This document shows, in pieces, positions 1-10,970 of a stretch of 64,000 nucleotides of DNA. A model generated the notes under the pieces. That model was not told the DNA's origin, made no database searches, and saw nothing but the letters and a program-made list of their open reading frames with translations. Within the stretch, counting starts at the first letter, position 1; each line of letters begins with the position of its first letter. Origin of the DNA: Xenoacremonium recifei (Eukaryota; Ascomycota; Sordariomycetes; Hypocreales; Nectriaceae); the NCBI GenBank assembly GCA_012184525.1, contig WOFQ01000013.1:62001-126000 (forward strand), written 5' to 3'. The translations under genes and the position numbers were made by a program.

Positions 1-1616
1 TTCAGCTCTGAGTAAGCTATCTTACTATTCCAAACTACCATCCAGTGCGACGCACCACTGAGCAATTAGCGTCACCGCCTACCCTAGAAGAATTCACACG
101 CTACCTCACAGCAGCCGTGTAAAACAGCTATGTCTCAGGCGCCCGACGCGCTACAGCAAAGCTTCATGTATTTTCTCACCCCCTTTCATTTCCCGCCTTC
201 GCATAAGTGCGTCACCTATCTCCTCCCTAATTAATAATGACTCTTCTGCAAACCCCCATTGCGAAACAGCGAATCACCCCATGTCAGCTATCCGTAGCAT
301 CCGAATTTACCCAACACGAACACCAAAATAGCGTGCCAAATCCCACCCGCAAGGTACCCATGACCCAAAGTATGAATGGAATCTGCATAACAAATACAAA
401 AATCCCTTTTCCGCGTGGCGGCTAAGAAGTGGCAAAGGGAATGAAACATGAGCACCTCTCGGTATCAAGAGACGGCGTCTTGAAGGAGCTCAAGCGCTGT
501 GCCGGCTTCTGCGACTGACACCCATTTGTCAGTGCACTTCATTGTGAGGGGACCCGATGGTCATCATAAACTGGCTAGGCATGAACAACACTGTTCGGTG
601 ACTTAAAAAGTACCCGCTAATCTGATCGCTTTGAAGATCCGTCTGCTCATGGAGAATCCGGGAATCGACCAGAATTTTCATTGGGTTTTTGGAAAGCGTC
701 TTCCCTGCGGCTTTGGAATCCCATGAACATTCATGCTAGACAAAGGCGCTACCACAACCAATAATCCGCCTTGGGCAGCACCTGGGCTGGCGGCACATCT
801 CCAAGGTATCATTTTCCACGAGCGCGCGTGAACCTCTGGGCGCACTATGTCCTCCAAACCCAAGTAGAGCGGGACGGATTAGTGCTTACAGATGGTCTCT
901 TCTAATTCACGGATGTTGTACTTGGCGCGACTTTGCCTCTTTGGGACGAATATACGGTAAGTTGCGTAATGATCCTCCTTTATGTGTGGAGTAGGGCAAT
1001 GATATTTGGACTTCGTAAGGTGCATTTTCCTCCCTGCGTTTATGCCCTTTTTAGAAGCTGTGCCCCGTCCCTGAAGCTGTGACACCATAACAATGGGGGG
1101 CTCAATACATACCGTACTGAAGTGACTGACATGAGCAATCTAAGATATATCATTCAGCGTCTAACAGTTCCGTAGGTATAGATGTAGTATATATATTACA
1201 GCTTTACGTGTATAAGTCTCTCGTGGGCCGTCGGAATCAGGTTTTGGACAACCTTAGAAGTCACCTTTATAACCGGCCGAGAAAGGCCTATGTGAGTGAC
1301 ATCTAACTTATGTGTAGTGCACTAAGATGCTGGTGTACTAACGCCTCATGTACTTTGATCTATCCTGAAGAGGCAAAAACACGGGGAGGATATCGTAGTT
1401 TGCACAGTCCTAATGTCGCGGCCTCTTCGGGCATGCCAGCATATCTCCCGAGCGTCAGCCATGTTGATTTCGGCTGCGGGGTCACAGGGCGGGATAGCCG
1501 TTGTCTTCGAGAATAAAAGGGCTGCAACCGGCTGTGTGATTTCTTGATTCTTTGTGATTTCCATCCCCGCACTTCGAGTCGAACCTTAAAGAGCTCAATC
1601 TTGTGTCGCTAGAAAC
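1..1616. other. intergenic region, no gene recognised
   Basis: No reading frame here has family resemblance, a convincing splice pattern or a length beyond chance; the longest are about 70 codons and overlap one another. The right end is the promoter and 5' leader of the aldo/keto reductase starting at 1617. No repeat or transposon remnant was noticed. A gene continuing from outside the left edge cannot be excluded for the first few hundred bases. Confidence 0.6.
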
Positions 1617-2666
1617 ATGTCTTCTGCTCCGAAAATTCCCACTGTTGACTTAAATGATGGAAACAAGATTCCCATAGTAAGAGGCGATAATTCCATCATC
1701 CCACTCTCTGTTTCGCGCCTCGTTCACTTCACTTACTGCTCCATCAGCTGGGATTCGGTACTGGTACAACGTGGTACAAGCCGGATCGGTTTTCTGCTTT
1801 CAATCCGGACATGGTAACCATGGTCAAAGACTCCATTGCAGCAGGTTATCGACACCTGGATACTGCCGAAGGCTACGGTACCGAGGCCGAACTGGGGCAA
1901 GCCATCAAGGAAAGCAACGTTCCTCGCGAAGAGCTATTCGTGACCACCAAGGTAGCTCAGACTCTAAGTGAGGGAAAGCTTGAAGATGTATCGCTGGGTC
2001 TGGAAAACAGTCTCAAAAGATTACAACTGGACTACGTTGATCTGTAAGCGACTTTGCACCATAATTCTAAGATATGGACCTGGCTGATTTGTTCTCAGAT
2101 ATTGTCTTCATTCCCCGTACACGAACGAAGATAACACGTACGATGAGGCTGCCGTCTCGAAGATCTGGAAATTGATGGAGGAGATTCAGCGCTCTGGGAA
2201 AGCACGCTCGATCGCCATCTCCAACTTCAGAAGACTTCACGTCGAGAATCTGCTTAAAACAGCAGAGATTAAGCCTGTGCTCAACCAAATACAATTCAAT
2301 CCGTATCTACAAGGAGCGCCTGAGTATGCAAAATGGTTGCAATCTCAGGGCATTGCAGTCTCGAGCTGGATGGGCCTCGCACCTATCACCTGGCTGAAGG
2401 GACAGCATCTAGAGGGGACTTTGGAGGAATTGGCTAACAAATATGGAGTCAGCAAGAGTACGATCTTGATCCGATGGCAGTTGGACCAAGGTATTATTGT
2501 CCTTAACACGACCAAGAAAGTTGAGCGTATGCAAGAGTTCTTCGCGGCCTTGAATCTTGAGATAGGCAAGGAGGACGGGAGGAAGATTACTGCAGTCGGG
2601 CAGGCTACTCATGTACGTGTTCCAGTTGGTAACTTGTTTGATGGAGGCGAGTATGGCCCGTATTAA
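1617..2666 (+). CDS. aldo/keto reductase, 3 exons
   Basis: Probable NAD(P)H-dependent aldo/keto reductase, cytosolic, reducing aldehydes or ketones; substrate unknown. Exons are 1617-1676, 1748-2043 and 2099-2666, with GT-AG introns of 71 and 55 bases, giving 307 residues, the usual AKR length. The tetrad is readable: Asp58 and Tyr63 in HLDTAEGYG, Lys88 in VTTKVA, and His123 in YCLHSP, which exists only after the second splice and so supports that junction. The (beta/alpha)8 core continues through SIAISNF and NQIQFNPY. Near the C-terminus the family cofactor motif (usually VVIPKS) reads IIVLNTTKK, an unusual variant that may alter cofactor preference. No signal peptide. The start is the first ATG in frame with the barrel. 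Confidence 0.9.
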
Positions 2667-3683
2667 GCTCAAATCAACTCGACAGAGTCTGTATTTAATG
2701 CCGACTTGAACATGATTATCGGCCGATATGGTCCTTGGTCCTAACCTCTCTCCTGCATCCCTTGCTGTAGTATGTGTCATATCCAATTCTGAAGTTTCCC
2801 ACACACGCAGTATATTCTGTCTGCTCTGGCTAGATGTCTTGATTTTCTCAATTGCCAATTCATCCTGTATATTTCACTGTTTGAGGAGTCAATTGCCCAG
2901 GTGTTCTTTGTGAAGCACTTGGAACGAACAGGCCAAGTGTGATTCCATGCCAGAGAATTAGGGGAAGCCTTATTGAGGCGAAGCTAACGCAGTTACAGCA
3001 GCTCCGCCATCGCAGGAAACCTGGAGATCGGGACAAACATGTTACATTAGATCTCATTATTACGGTGAAGGTGCTTCGTTTTGGTATACACATCGGGAAG
3101 TAACTCAGTCAAATCAGTCAGCCCTTGTTGCAGAATTTTCACCGAACCCTTCTCTCAGAGGCCCCTGGGTCGTTATTGCGCCTTTTGCTAGGGTTGACGA
3201 GTCATGACCGTCATCAACCCCTGGCTGCTGACATGATGAGATAATATGGTAACTCTCGCGCTGGAGCATGTGTTTTCGCCTTTGCTTGTTTCAAGTAAGA
3301 GGCAGAAACAATCCTGCTGTCGAGGAGACGCCATTGGTCTATTTCCGAGGATAATTCTCGCTTACGATTTAGCTGCGCTGAAACCCGCCTTAGCTTCTGG
3401 GAAAAAAGCCATCTCGTTTGAATACGAACTTGACCCTCCTGGCCAAAACTCTGACGAGGTGGCATAACGGGCCGATGGCAGACTTGTGCGGAATTTTCAG
3501 CGCAGTCAGCCTCTCATTTGCATTGGAGAACAGGCAACGCAATTTGTTGACACGAGGAAGCGTGTCATTGTGCGATGTAATCAACCATTTATAAAGCTGC
3601 ACAGCTTCCAGCAGCCGAGAAGGTCTTTCTACAGCCTCCATTATAGTTCAAGTTCCTCAATAAAACTTCTCTAAACTAATATA
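2667..3683. other. intergenic region
   Basis: Holds the 3' end of the aldo/keto reductase transcript and the promoter of the secreted protein at 3684. Only short overlapping frames without family resemblance are present. Nothing else is supported. Confidence 0.6.
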
Positions 3684-4640
3684 ATGTATTTCCTTGTTGT
3701 TCTTGGAGCATCCTTAGCTCTGGCTGCCCGCTCACCGACACCCCAGAAGCCAGTTGACTGGTTATACAGCAGCGAAATCAATGATACTACCCTGGCACTA
3801 CTGGATCGGCCAGATATCAAGGGCGTCCAAGCTCTGTACAGTTGGAAGCTCTTAGAGCCTGGCGAAGGGATTTACGACTTCTCGAGCATCCAGAGCGACC
3901 TCCAGCAAGTTCGGGCTAAGGGGAAAAAGCTTTGGGTTCAGTTACAAGACAGAACCTTTTCCGTTGACAACGTCCCAACTCCAAAGTATATGGAAAAGCC
4001 TCTCTACAACAACGGCAGTGTTCCCACATGCGATGGTAACTGCGACGTCGTCTTCAATCAGACAGGGTGGATGGCAGTTCAGTGGAATCAACATGTTCGT
4101 CACCGATACCAAAAACTACTAAGCGAAATGGCAAAGGAGTTGGATGGACAGATTTATGGTTTCAACTTTCCTGAAACATCCATTGCCGTCGACATAACCA
4201 AGAACGGATACTCGGACGAAGGATACTTTGAGGCTGAACTCCAGAATGCCAAATTTGGGGCGGAGGCGTTCAAGAACACTTTTGTTGTGCAATACGTCAA
4301 CTTTTGGCCAGATGGCTGGGCAAACAACCACAGCTACTTCACGCGATCCTTCGACTTCTATGCAGAACACGGAGTGGGTGTTGGCGGGCCAGACCTCATC
4401 CCTTTCAAGGCAGGGCAGGTAGCAAACTCATATCCGTTCATATACGCATACCGAGACAGAGTTCCCATCAGCGTTGTTGCGGTCCAGGAACCAGATTTAG
4501 CAGCCCTCAACCCGAAGAACAACAAGACATTTACCAAAGAGGAATTTGTAGATTATGCTACGAACGATCTAGCCGTCAAAATTATATTTTGGGCGACGTC
4601 TTCTCCCTGGCTTTCCGAGCCAGTCGTGGAGGGTTACTAG
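3684..4640 (+). CDS. secreted glycoside-hydrolase-like protein
   Basis: Single-exon gene of 318 residues. Residues 1-15 form a signal peptide (MYFLVVLGASLALAA), so it is probably secreted. The body looks like a TIM-barrel glycosidase of the GH-A type: the segment around residues 50-65 (YSWKLLEPGEGIYDF) is the early barrel pattern of such enzymes. Glu164 in GFNFPETSIA and Glu269 in VVAVQEPDLA are placed like the acid/base and nucleophile after beta strands 4 and 7. Several N-glycosylation sequons (NDT, NGS, NQT, NHS, NKT) agree with secretion. I cannot name the family or substrate; it could be a catalytically altered relative. No intron is needed. Confidence 0.75.
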   Translation: MYFLVVLGASLALAARSPTPQKPVDWLYSSEINDTTLALLDRPDIKGVQALYSWKLLEPGEGIYDFSSIQSDLQQVRAKGKKLWVQLQDRTFSVDNVPTPKYMEKPLYNNGSVPTCDGNCDVVFNQTGWMAVQWNQHVRHRYQKLLSEMAKELDGQIYGFNFPETSIAVDITKNGYSDEGYFEAELQNAKFGAEAFKNTFVVQYVNFWPDGWANNHSYFTRSFDFYAEHGVGVGGPDLIPFKAGQVANSYPFIYAYRDRVPISVVAVQEPDLAALNPKNNKTFTKEEFVDYATNDLAVKIIFWATSSPWLSEPVVEGY

Positions 4641-5336
4641 TCTCATCGCTGCAACATCTTCCAAAATAACGAGTATTCAAGATACTACCTATTTTTTTTT
4701 TCTCTTACTATATATCGACCACCGCTAGTTATTGTTGCTATTTTGCCACATTTCCTCTTCTCGCCAATATCCTAGAATCTATGTTGTGACCTTTGCCGTC
4801 GAAGACTATCTTCAGTTGATCCCAACTAGATATTTTAGTATAGATCCAGCCTTAGAGCGTGCTTTTCCCCCATTCCTTTTTTTCCTTTCGTAAACGATCA
4901 TAAAAGAGACTAATAGAACTATAATAACTATAATCTATAATATCTTGAGACGTCTATATACCCACTCATGGGTGCTTCTCATCAAAGTGATCAGGCCATG
5001 CCTTGAAAGTTGATGTAGTTCTTACCAGCCGATATAAGCATTTTCACTTCGCCAACGCCGAAGCAAACTCTTCATATCGAAGCCGAAGGCTCGTCAACGT
5101 ATCTCAAAATAGCAAGCATAGCAATTTCTATTACCATACTGTTTCACCACCCTTTGCTCGCAACCTGGCCGAATTATCTATTTACATGAATGGTACAGGT
5201 ACCCCGAATATTTCCAGGCACATATACTTCATCGTTATTCTTCTATTCTGTTTCTGCTGCGCCTCACCAATACTTTACGCCAGAGTCACAATAAAGGCGC
5301 TCCTACTCATGGGACACTTGATCTGCTTTAGCCGAC
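4641..5336. other. AT-rich intergenic stretch
   Basis: Noticeably AT-rich, with T runs near 4690 and ACTATAATA-type simple sequence near 4915-4945. It separates the secreted hydrolase from a decayed regulator relic. The frame at 5003-5368 has no family resemblance. The composition could reflect an old repeat changed by RIP, but I see no terminal repeats or transposase. Confidence 0.5.
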
Positions 5337-6210
5337 CTACTGCCCATTGTGTTTCTGCCTCTTCTTGACTTTCAATCGCATATAAAAATAATGGCCGGAG
5401 GTAACCTGGGTTAAGATATTTCTCATCTGATTGTTCCTTATCGCCTTCAATAATTCTTTGATTTGACTCATGGCTTCCTTCGCTTGAGATGGAAATGAGG
5501 GGCATGCAAGAGTGCGGCCGATAGCAATAAGTTCCTCCAAGTACGCTGTGGTGCAAACTCTTGTTAGAGACTTCAATGGCTCCGAAATTATTGGATAGAA
5601 TAACTCCTGAAGTTCCTCTGCCTTGTATTGCAGAAGAACAGGGCGATGGCTCCACAAGGAATACGTTTTGTCCTTCAAATCACCCAAGATGACTCTAACT
5701 TCTGCTTGATCTAGAGGTGTTACTCTTGACCGGCTGTAGTGGCTTAGCTGTGCCACCTGATGAGATATGTTTTGTAAGCGTAAAAAGAAGTTAAAGACGG
5801 GAGTACTTTTTATCTCATAAAGAGACTCCCATGAGCGTGAGGTGCACGTAGGTTCCAACTCATATATGGAAGGTACTTCCGTAATATACTGAAACAATAG
5901 ATGAGAGACAGCTGGAGGTAACAAGCCAGGGCTTCCTCCCCGCTCAATAGCTGAATGAAGTATTTACAACCATCTACAGATCCGCAAGGTGATAGAAGAC
6001 TTGTAGTAATTTGAAGATAGCCATATATCCAGTCTTTGCACAAATAGTTCATCCAAACAATCTAGAACTGACTTATCTTCATTTGGGGGCGCAACGAACG
6101 ATAAGCAGAGCAAGAAGGCGACAACAATGAGAGTAGAAAACTCGCTGACAGCGTTGCGCGCCTCGGCTTCGAAACCAATTTTGGCTATAGAATAAAGTTC
6201 TTTCGAAGAA
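5337..6210 (-). pseudogene. decayed fungal transcription-factor-like relic
   Basis: On the minus strand, three pieces in different frames look like one damaged protein. The piece from about 6210 to 6070 includes FEAEARNAVSEFSTL. The piece from about 6049 to 5930 includes LCKDWIYGYLQITTSL and ends QLLSGEEA. The longest, 5924-5337, begins PGLLPPAVSHLLFQYI and includes LWSHRPVLLQY. The style (helical, SHLLFQYITEVPSIYELEP) resembles the C-terminal part of fungal Zn2Cys6 regulators, but no zinc cluster was found. QLLSGEEA and PGLLPPAVS are adjacent in DNA near 5930 yet one frame apart, suggesting a frameshift. It could be a functional gene with introns I failed to place; a relic is the better guess. 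Confidence 0.4.
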
Positions 6211-6347
6211 TCTAGTTCTGCTTGAAAATAGCCTTCGAATACGCAGACAATCGCTTCCCTAACTTATTCACGAACGCCTCCGAATTCGGGTTCCGGCGGC
6301 CAGCGGAACAGGACGGGATGGGTCTGTCTGACCAGGCGTTGCCTGAT

Positions 6348-6369
6348 TTGGATACAAGTCTCTGATTGG
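6348..6369. repeat. 22-base direct repeat, copy 1
   Basis: The sequence starting TTGGATACAAGTCTCTGATT matches the copy at 6417-6438 at 20 of 22 positions. Both lie upstream of the SDR gene at 6654, so they may be paired regulatory sites. Confidence 0.6.
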
Positions 6370-6416
6370 CGAACAGTACCAAGTCACCAATTGGGTCAGG
6401 TCAAATCATGCCAAAC

Positions 6417-6438
6417 TTGGATAAAAGTCTCTGATTTG
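6417..6438. repeat. 22-base direct repeat, copy 2
   Basis: Second copy (starting TTGGATAAAAGTCTCTGATT), 69 bases after copy 1 and about 215 bases upstream of the SDR start codon. Confidence 0.6.
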
Positions 6439-6501
6439 TACACTCGAAACTTGGTAGTATCTCCTTCAGCCCAGATAACAGCTTGGATGTCGATGGCGAC
6501 G

Positions 6502-6509
6502 TATAAATA
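6502..6509 (+). promoter_or_regulatory. TATA-like box upstream of SDR
   Basis: TATAAATA lies 145 bases upstream of the start codon at 6654, a reasonable core-promoter distance for a fungal gene with a leader of about 100 bases. Confidence 0.4.
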
Positions 6510-6653
6510 TGGGATCAATCCCTTAGTCCTGGGCAGACCATCTTAAAGCTTGACAGTCCACGTTCCACCTATTCTCCATCCACTCCAGTGACCCCGTCTT
6601 GAATAACGGTCTCCCATCCCTCTCTTCGCTTTACCAACTACAAAGTTTCGATC

Positions 6654-7818
6654 ATGACGTTTGTGGACTTTTGGCGCAACCAACATGCGAAGCTCCCTAT
6701 CTCTCAACCGCCCAGTCAAATAGGAGATAGCACCTATGTAGTGACTGGTGCAAACACTGGGCTTGGCTTTGAATGTGTTAATCACTTGATAAGCATGGGC
6801 GCTGGACGGGTTATCCTCGCCGTACGGTCGCGGCAGAAGGGGGAGACAGCTTTGACAGCTGTCCAACAGAATACCGGCAGAAAGGGAGTTGCTGAGGTCT
6901 GGGAACTTGACCTTGCGTCTTTTTCCTCCGTCGAAGCCTTTGCGAAGCGTATAAATACGCTGGACCGCTTGGATGGCTTCATCTCTAATGCTGGAGTCGT
7001 CATGACGAGCTTCCAGCTATCTGAGAAACTGGAGCTTGACCTTCTTGTTAACTTCGTTTCAACCATGTTACTAACTCTTCGGGTCTTCCCCAAGCTCCAA
7101 GAGTCAGCTCGCAAATATGGGACACAATCCCGGTTAGTCGTCGTTGGAAGTGGCGCAGCATTTGACGCAAAGCTTCAAGCCAACCTCGCAAAGACTTCTG
7201 GGGACATTCTTGATCCACTCAGCCGAGAAAAGAACTTCAGTGCTGTATCACAGTAAGACTCCCCAAACTTCGTCGAGATTTCGTCTGAAATAGAACTCTC
7301 CATGCTAACAGTGCGTATTAGATATCATGTGTCGAAGCTACTAACGATTTACGCTGTCCGGGAACTCGCTTCCATACGCCCCGTTGACAGTTCCGGAGTC
7401 ATTATCAATCTTGCCAATCCGGGCCTATGCTACTCAGACCTCGGCCGGAATGCAAACATCATTGGGCAGGGCGCCCTATCTTTGATGAGAAAGGTTTTGG
7501 CGAGAACCTCTGAAGAAGGAAGCCGCAATTTGCTTCATGCAGCTTTTGCTGGTTCGGATAGTCACGGTGGATGGTGTTCAGAGTGTCAAGTAAAGAAGTA
7601 TGCCTCATTGTTTTTCCTCTCTCCTATCCCATCCGCACAGCCGCCGTATCCGGTAGCTAAGTAAACTCTCCATTCAAATGCGCTGACATCCTATAAGTGA
7701 GATGATTCCGTCTTGGATGACAGATGAAGCAGGCAAGCAAACTTCAAAGCGTGTCTGGTCGGCTCTGCTGAAGATGTTGGAATCTTTTGGCCACGGCGTT
7801 GACATGAAGGTAATCTAA
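6654..7818 (+). CDS. short-chain dehydrogenase/reductase, 3 exons
   Basis: Classical SDR of the retinol-dehydrogenase-like fungal group, an NAD(P)-dependent oxidoreductase of unknown substrate. Exons 6654-7252, 7322-7597 and 7698-7818 give 331 residues. The Rossmann glycine motif is TGANTGLG near residues 32-39, followed by NAGVV, and by the catalytic Tyr and Lys in YHVSK, which are completed only after the first splice. The last intron (7598-7697) was chosen because the continuation after it (IPSWMTDEAGKQT...) fits the family C-terminus, whereas reading through gives an unrelated tail. The expected catalytic Ser is probably in VVVGSGAAF. No signal peptide. Two upstream 22-base direct repeats may take part in its control. 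Confidence 0.87.
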
Positions 7819-7914
7819 GAAGGCAAAGAGCATTAGCTGCAAAGGGGCTATACGACTTCACAAGTGGAAAAGATCTTGGTTAAACGATTAGATAGTGTAT
7901 GTAGCGGCATCAAG

Positions 7915-9456
7915 TCAAGTGTTACAGTAGGCGTACTGCCATAATCTTTCGCCATTTTCGAAATGAACGGCAGGTATGCAAGGGAATAAGATCAAGTGAG
8001 CGACAGCCTCCTCCCACTTGTGAATTCGTAGAGCTTGAATGACTGTCCGTATGTCCCGGACAACAACCGAGGTCGGGATGAAGCATGATTCGAACTCTGG
8101 AGCAGACCATGCGTACATGAATAATAGCCAGAGACGGAATGATTGATCATGATCCGAACTTCCCAGCTCTTCCAAAGTTTCAGCGGTACGAAATATCCGA
8201 AAGTACCATAAAAGGTGGTCCCTCACAGGTCCGCTGGGTGCATGTCGTTTGTAACGGTCCTGGTAGATGACTGTGATCATGAACAAGATGAGCCCGATAT
8301 GACAGGCATCTTCAGTGCGCTGTGATGGTTGGACCATACAAAGAGCGTGATAGTCGACTAGGCGCTGCATTATAGAGATTACCATGTCCTGAAATTCGAA
8401 ACCGCTAAGTTGGGAGCGGCCTGCATAAAGGCAGAGAGACATGCAATCGCGCAGTGCAGTCTGCACTTCTATCGGTGCCTTAATGAATGGGTATGGTATC
8501 ATATCACCATCCCGATCCCAAATAAGATCAGAATAGATAATAAGTGCAGTTTCTGGTAAGGCATTAGGAATAAAGACCGTTGGTTTTCCAGATAGTAGGG
8601 CGATTTCAACGTCAGTGCGGCGAATCTTGAAACTTAGCTCAGGAATGCGATCTCGCAGTGTGGCGAGGCCTCCGGAACCTAAATCAAGGATACGTTTTAA
8701 TCCCCGCAGGTGTACAAGAGCCTCGGAGATGCATCCCTGGAGCTTAGCATGAATAGCGAACGAAATGACGACAGCGATGGCTGAAAGGCTACGAGCCTCG
8801 ACAGACATATTATTCGCTGCAAGCTCGACACGGAGTAGACGCATGGCCTCAGACAGATGCCAGGTAATGCTCGATGAAAGCTTATCATCGCTACGACCTC
8901 TGCGAAGACAAAGATAATTTGTCGCAATGGCAAGAGCACAGTGGACCGCTGGATTCGTAAGAAGGTGCCCTTCCAAACATTGACAGAATACTGACCGCAT
9001 GGGTTTAGCACTAAAGAGTTGAACCACACAGTATCAGCCTCGGGCTCCCGGCAAAAGATACGAGGATAGAATCCTTCGCGTGCTGCATAATGGACTTCAA
9101 GAAGAATAATTAGCAAAAAAGAAGTAACAAGAAGCTCGTTACGCACACTCATATACCAAATGTTTGAATGAGGGTTCCCCGTCTATCGAAAGGTTCAAAG
9201 AGGATGGATGAACATCTGGAAGGGAAGTGAAGGGACTCAATGCAACGGACGTCATCATTGCCCCCTTTATTGCCCCCGAGAAAACACTCTCAATGTTGCG
9301 GGGAGCCGGCTCTATAGCTTCTGTTGGGCGTCGATGGCGGTGGCCTCTGCCTGGCTTTGGCTTTCCAAGATTCTTCCCTTTCATAGCATGGCTGCGAATG
9401 AGGCTCTGCGTATTTCTTTCTAGGCGCTTTTTGTGGTCAATAAATATGAAATCCAT
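7915..9456 (-). CDS. fungal transcription factor (Fungal_trans_2 type), apparent frameshift
   Basis: Putative nuclear regulator. The N-terminus from the ATG at 9454-9456 has the basic motif RSHAMKGKNLGK, known from fungal regulators that lack a zinc cluster. An intron of about 52 bases (GTGCGT donor, TTGAAG acceptor, near 9137-9086) leads to HYAAREGFYPRIFC and ADTVWFNSL. The long C-terminal segment (9027-7915) has typical features: NPAVHCALAIA, EAMRLLRVEL and a helical effector-like region. Between WFNSLVLN and PMRSVFCQ the frame changes by one base near 9010-9020, and no GT-AG intron of normal size repairs it. The gene may therefore be a recent pseudogene, or the base may be a sequencing error. 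It faces the catalase-like gene across a 548-base promoter. Confidence 0.6.
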
Positions 9457-9534
9457 GATTTGGTAAGTAGAGTTAAAGCACAGGTTCACAAACAGATAAG
9501 ACGGACGGCGAAGGAGGAATGATGCTGCTATTAG

Positions 9535-9567
9535 CACGTGATCTTATTACCGGAGCCAGGTCACGTG
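9535..9567. promoter_or_regulatory. paired CACGTG E-boxes
   Basis: CACGTG occurs at 9535-9540 and 9562-9567, 27 bases apart, between the divergent transcription factor (starts 9456) and catalase-like gene (starts 10005). CACGTG is bound by bHLH factors and some bZIP factors in fungi. The binding factor here is unknown. Confidence 0.4.
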
Positions 9568-10004
9568 CGTAGAACGGTTCCATAATCAAGACTACCCTAG
9601 ACACGGTTGAAGGTTTCAGATTCTTGAGTATTAGCTAGTCATCACAATCAACCGAAGTTACTCAAAATCCCTGTAGACAGTATGAAAGACTCCTATTCTA
9701 ATTAAGGACTGGGGCTTACTTCCCCATTCAGTGGTAAGATTTTGGGAATCACATCTCCGCGGAGCAAGTGCGCGCCTTTCTGAAGACAAATGACGTCTGG
9801 ATGGTACGATGAATTCCAAATCGTCCTTTCATTCGCAGCCAGTAGATTTTAATGAATTTCGAATCATTAGCAAAAGGCTTTCAGGGTCCTAAAAAAATTC
9901 CAAATCAATTTTTGTATAAGTTAGGACGTAATGGCCATTGAGGTAGAGAAAGCACTAGGTCTTCTTCAGAGCTTGCCTATGAAAGAAATCTTCAGTCGAT
10001 CGTG

Positions 10005-10970
10005 ATGGCCATGCAAGCGCTTGCAGAAGGACTCATTGACGTTTTGCAGACGTTGTTTGGGCGGTTTGCGGGAGTGCGGCCTTGTGAGTTACTTCGTAGT
10101 TGTCATTTCATCATGCAGACTAGGAATGGCTGACGATTGCACTGAATAGCCCATGCCAAGGGAATCTTTGTGAAGGGAAAATTCACGCCCTCAGAAAGCG
10201 CCCAAGACCTTTGCATTGCGCCTCATTTTCAGCATCAGACGAATGTCATCGCTCGATTATCTCTCTTCACTGGGATTCCGGATCTTGCCTCGACGGATGT
10301 CAAAGCAAATCCTCACGGGTTTGCCGTGCGATTCCTACTAGACCCCAGCTCTAAGTCATTGGGAACTGACATCATTTGTCACTCTTCAAAATACTTCCCT
10401 GGATCCACAGGGAAAGAGGTTCTTGGGTTCTTTCAAGCTTTAAGAGACAATACTATTGACGACTATGCAAGAACCCATCCTGCAGCGACTGCTTTCCTTC
10501 AGGAAAAGAGGCCGGTGCCAAGGAGTTTTGCTCATGAGACTTTCTACTCCATCAATGCTTTCAAGCTTTTTGGTCGTAATGGCAACAGCGTCTTTGTTCG
10601 TTACCGTTGGCTCCCATTAGCCGGCGAGCATAAGTTGACGGACGAGGAACTTGGCAACAAGAGCCCAAACTTTATATTCGAAGAGCTGCCCGGAATCTTG
10701 GCAGAGAGGCCTGTGCAGTTCAAGTTGGTCGTTCAGGTTGCAAACGATGGGGACATTATAGACGACTGCACCCAAATCTGGCCTGAAGAGAGGAGAATTA
10801 TTGATATGGGCATCCTTGAACTCGAGGAAGTCTTGGACAACGCCGAGCCTCTCGCCTTTAACCCCATCCCGCAGGTCGAGGGTGTTGAAGAGTCTAAGGA
10901 CCCAATCCTTGCTGCCCGTTCGGCAGTGTATTCTATCAGCTCAAACAGCCGTCTCGGCTCGAGCCCCTAG
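10005..10970 (+). CDS. catalase-related (SrpA-like) heme peroxidase, 2 exons
   Basis: Small catalase-family protein that would use heme to consume peroxides. Exons 10005-10083 and 10150-10970 (66-base intron) give 299 residues, far shorter than classical catalases (about 500 or more) but normal for the catalase-related peroxidase group. The distal His is His28 in SHAKGIF, formed at the splice junction, which supports the exon structure. Family features follow: FTPSESAQ, GFAVRFLL, and the proximal region WPEERRIIDMGILELEE. The start is the ATG in frame with LAEGLIDVLQTLFGRF; the upstream ATG at 9931 runs into a stop. No signal peptide, so probably cytosolic. Confidence 0.88.

Noticed and set aside
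5003..5368. 121-codon plus-strand frame in AT-rich DNA
   Set aside because: No resemblance to known proteins; its 3' end overlaps the minus-strand regulator relic.
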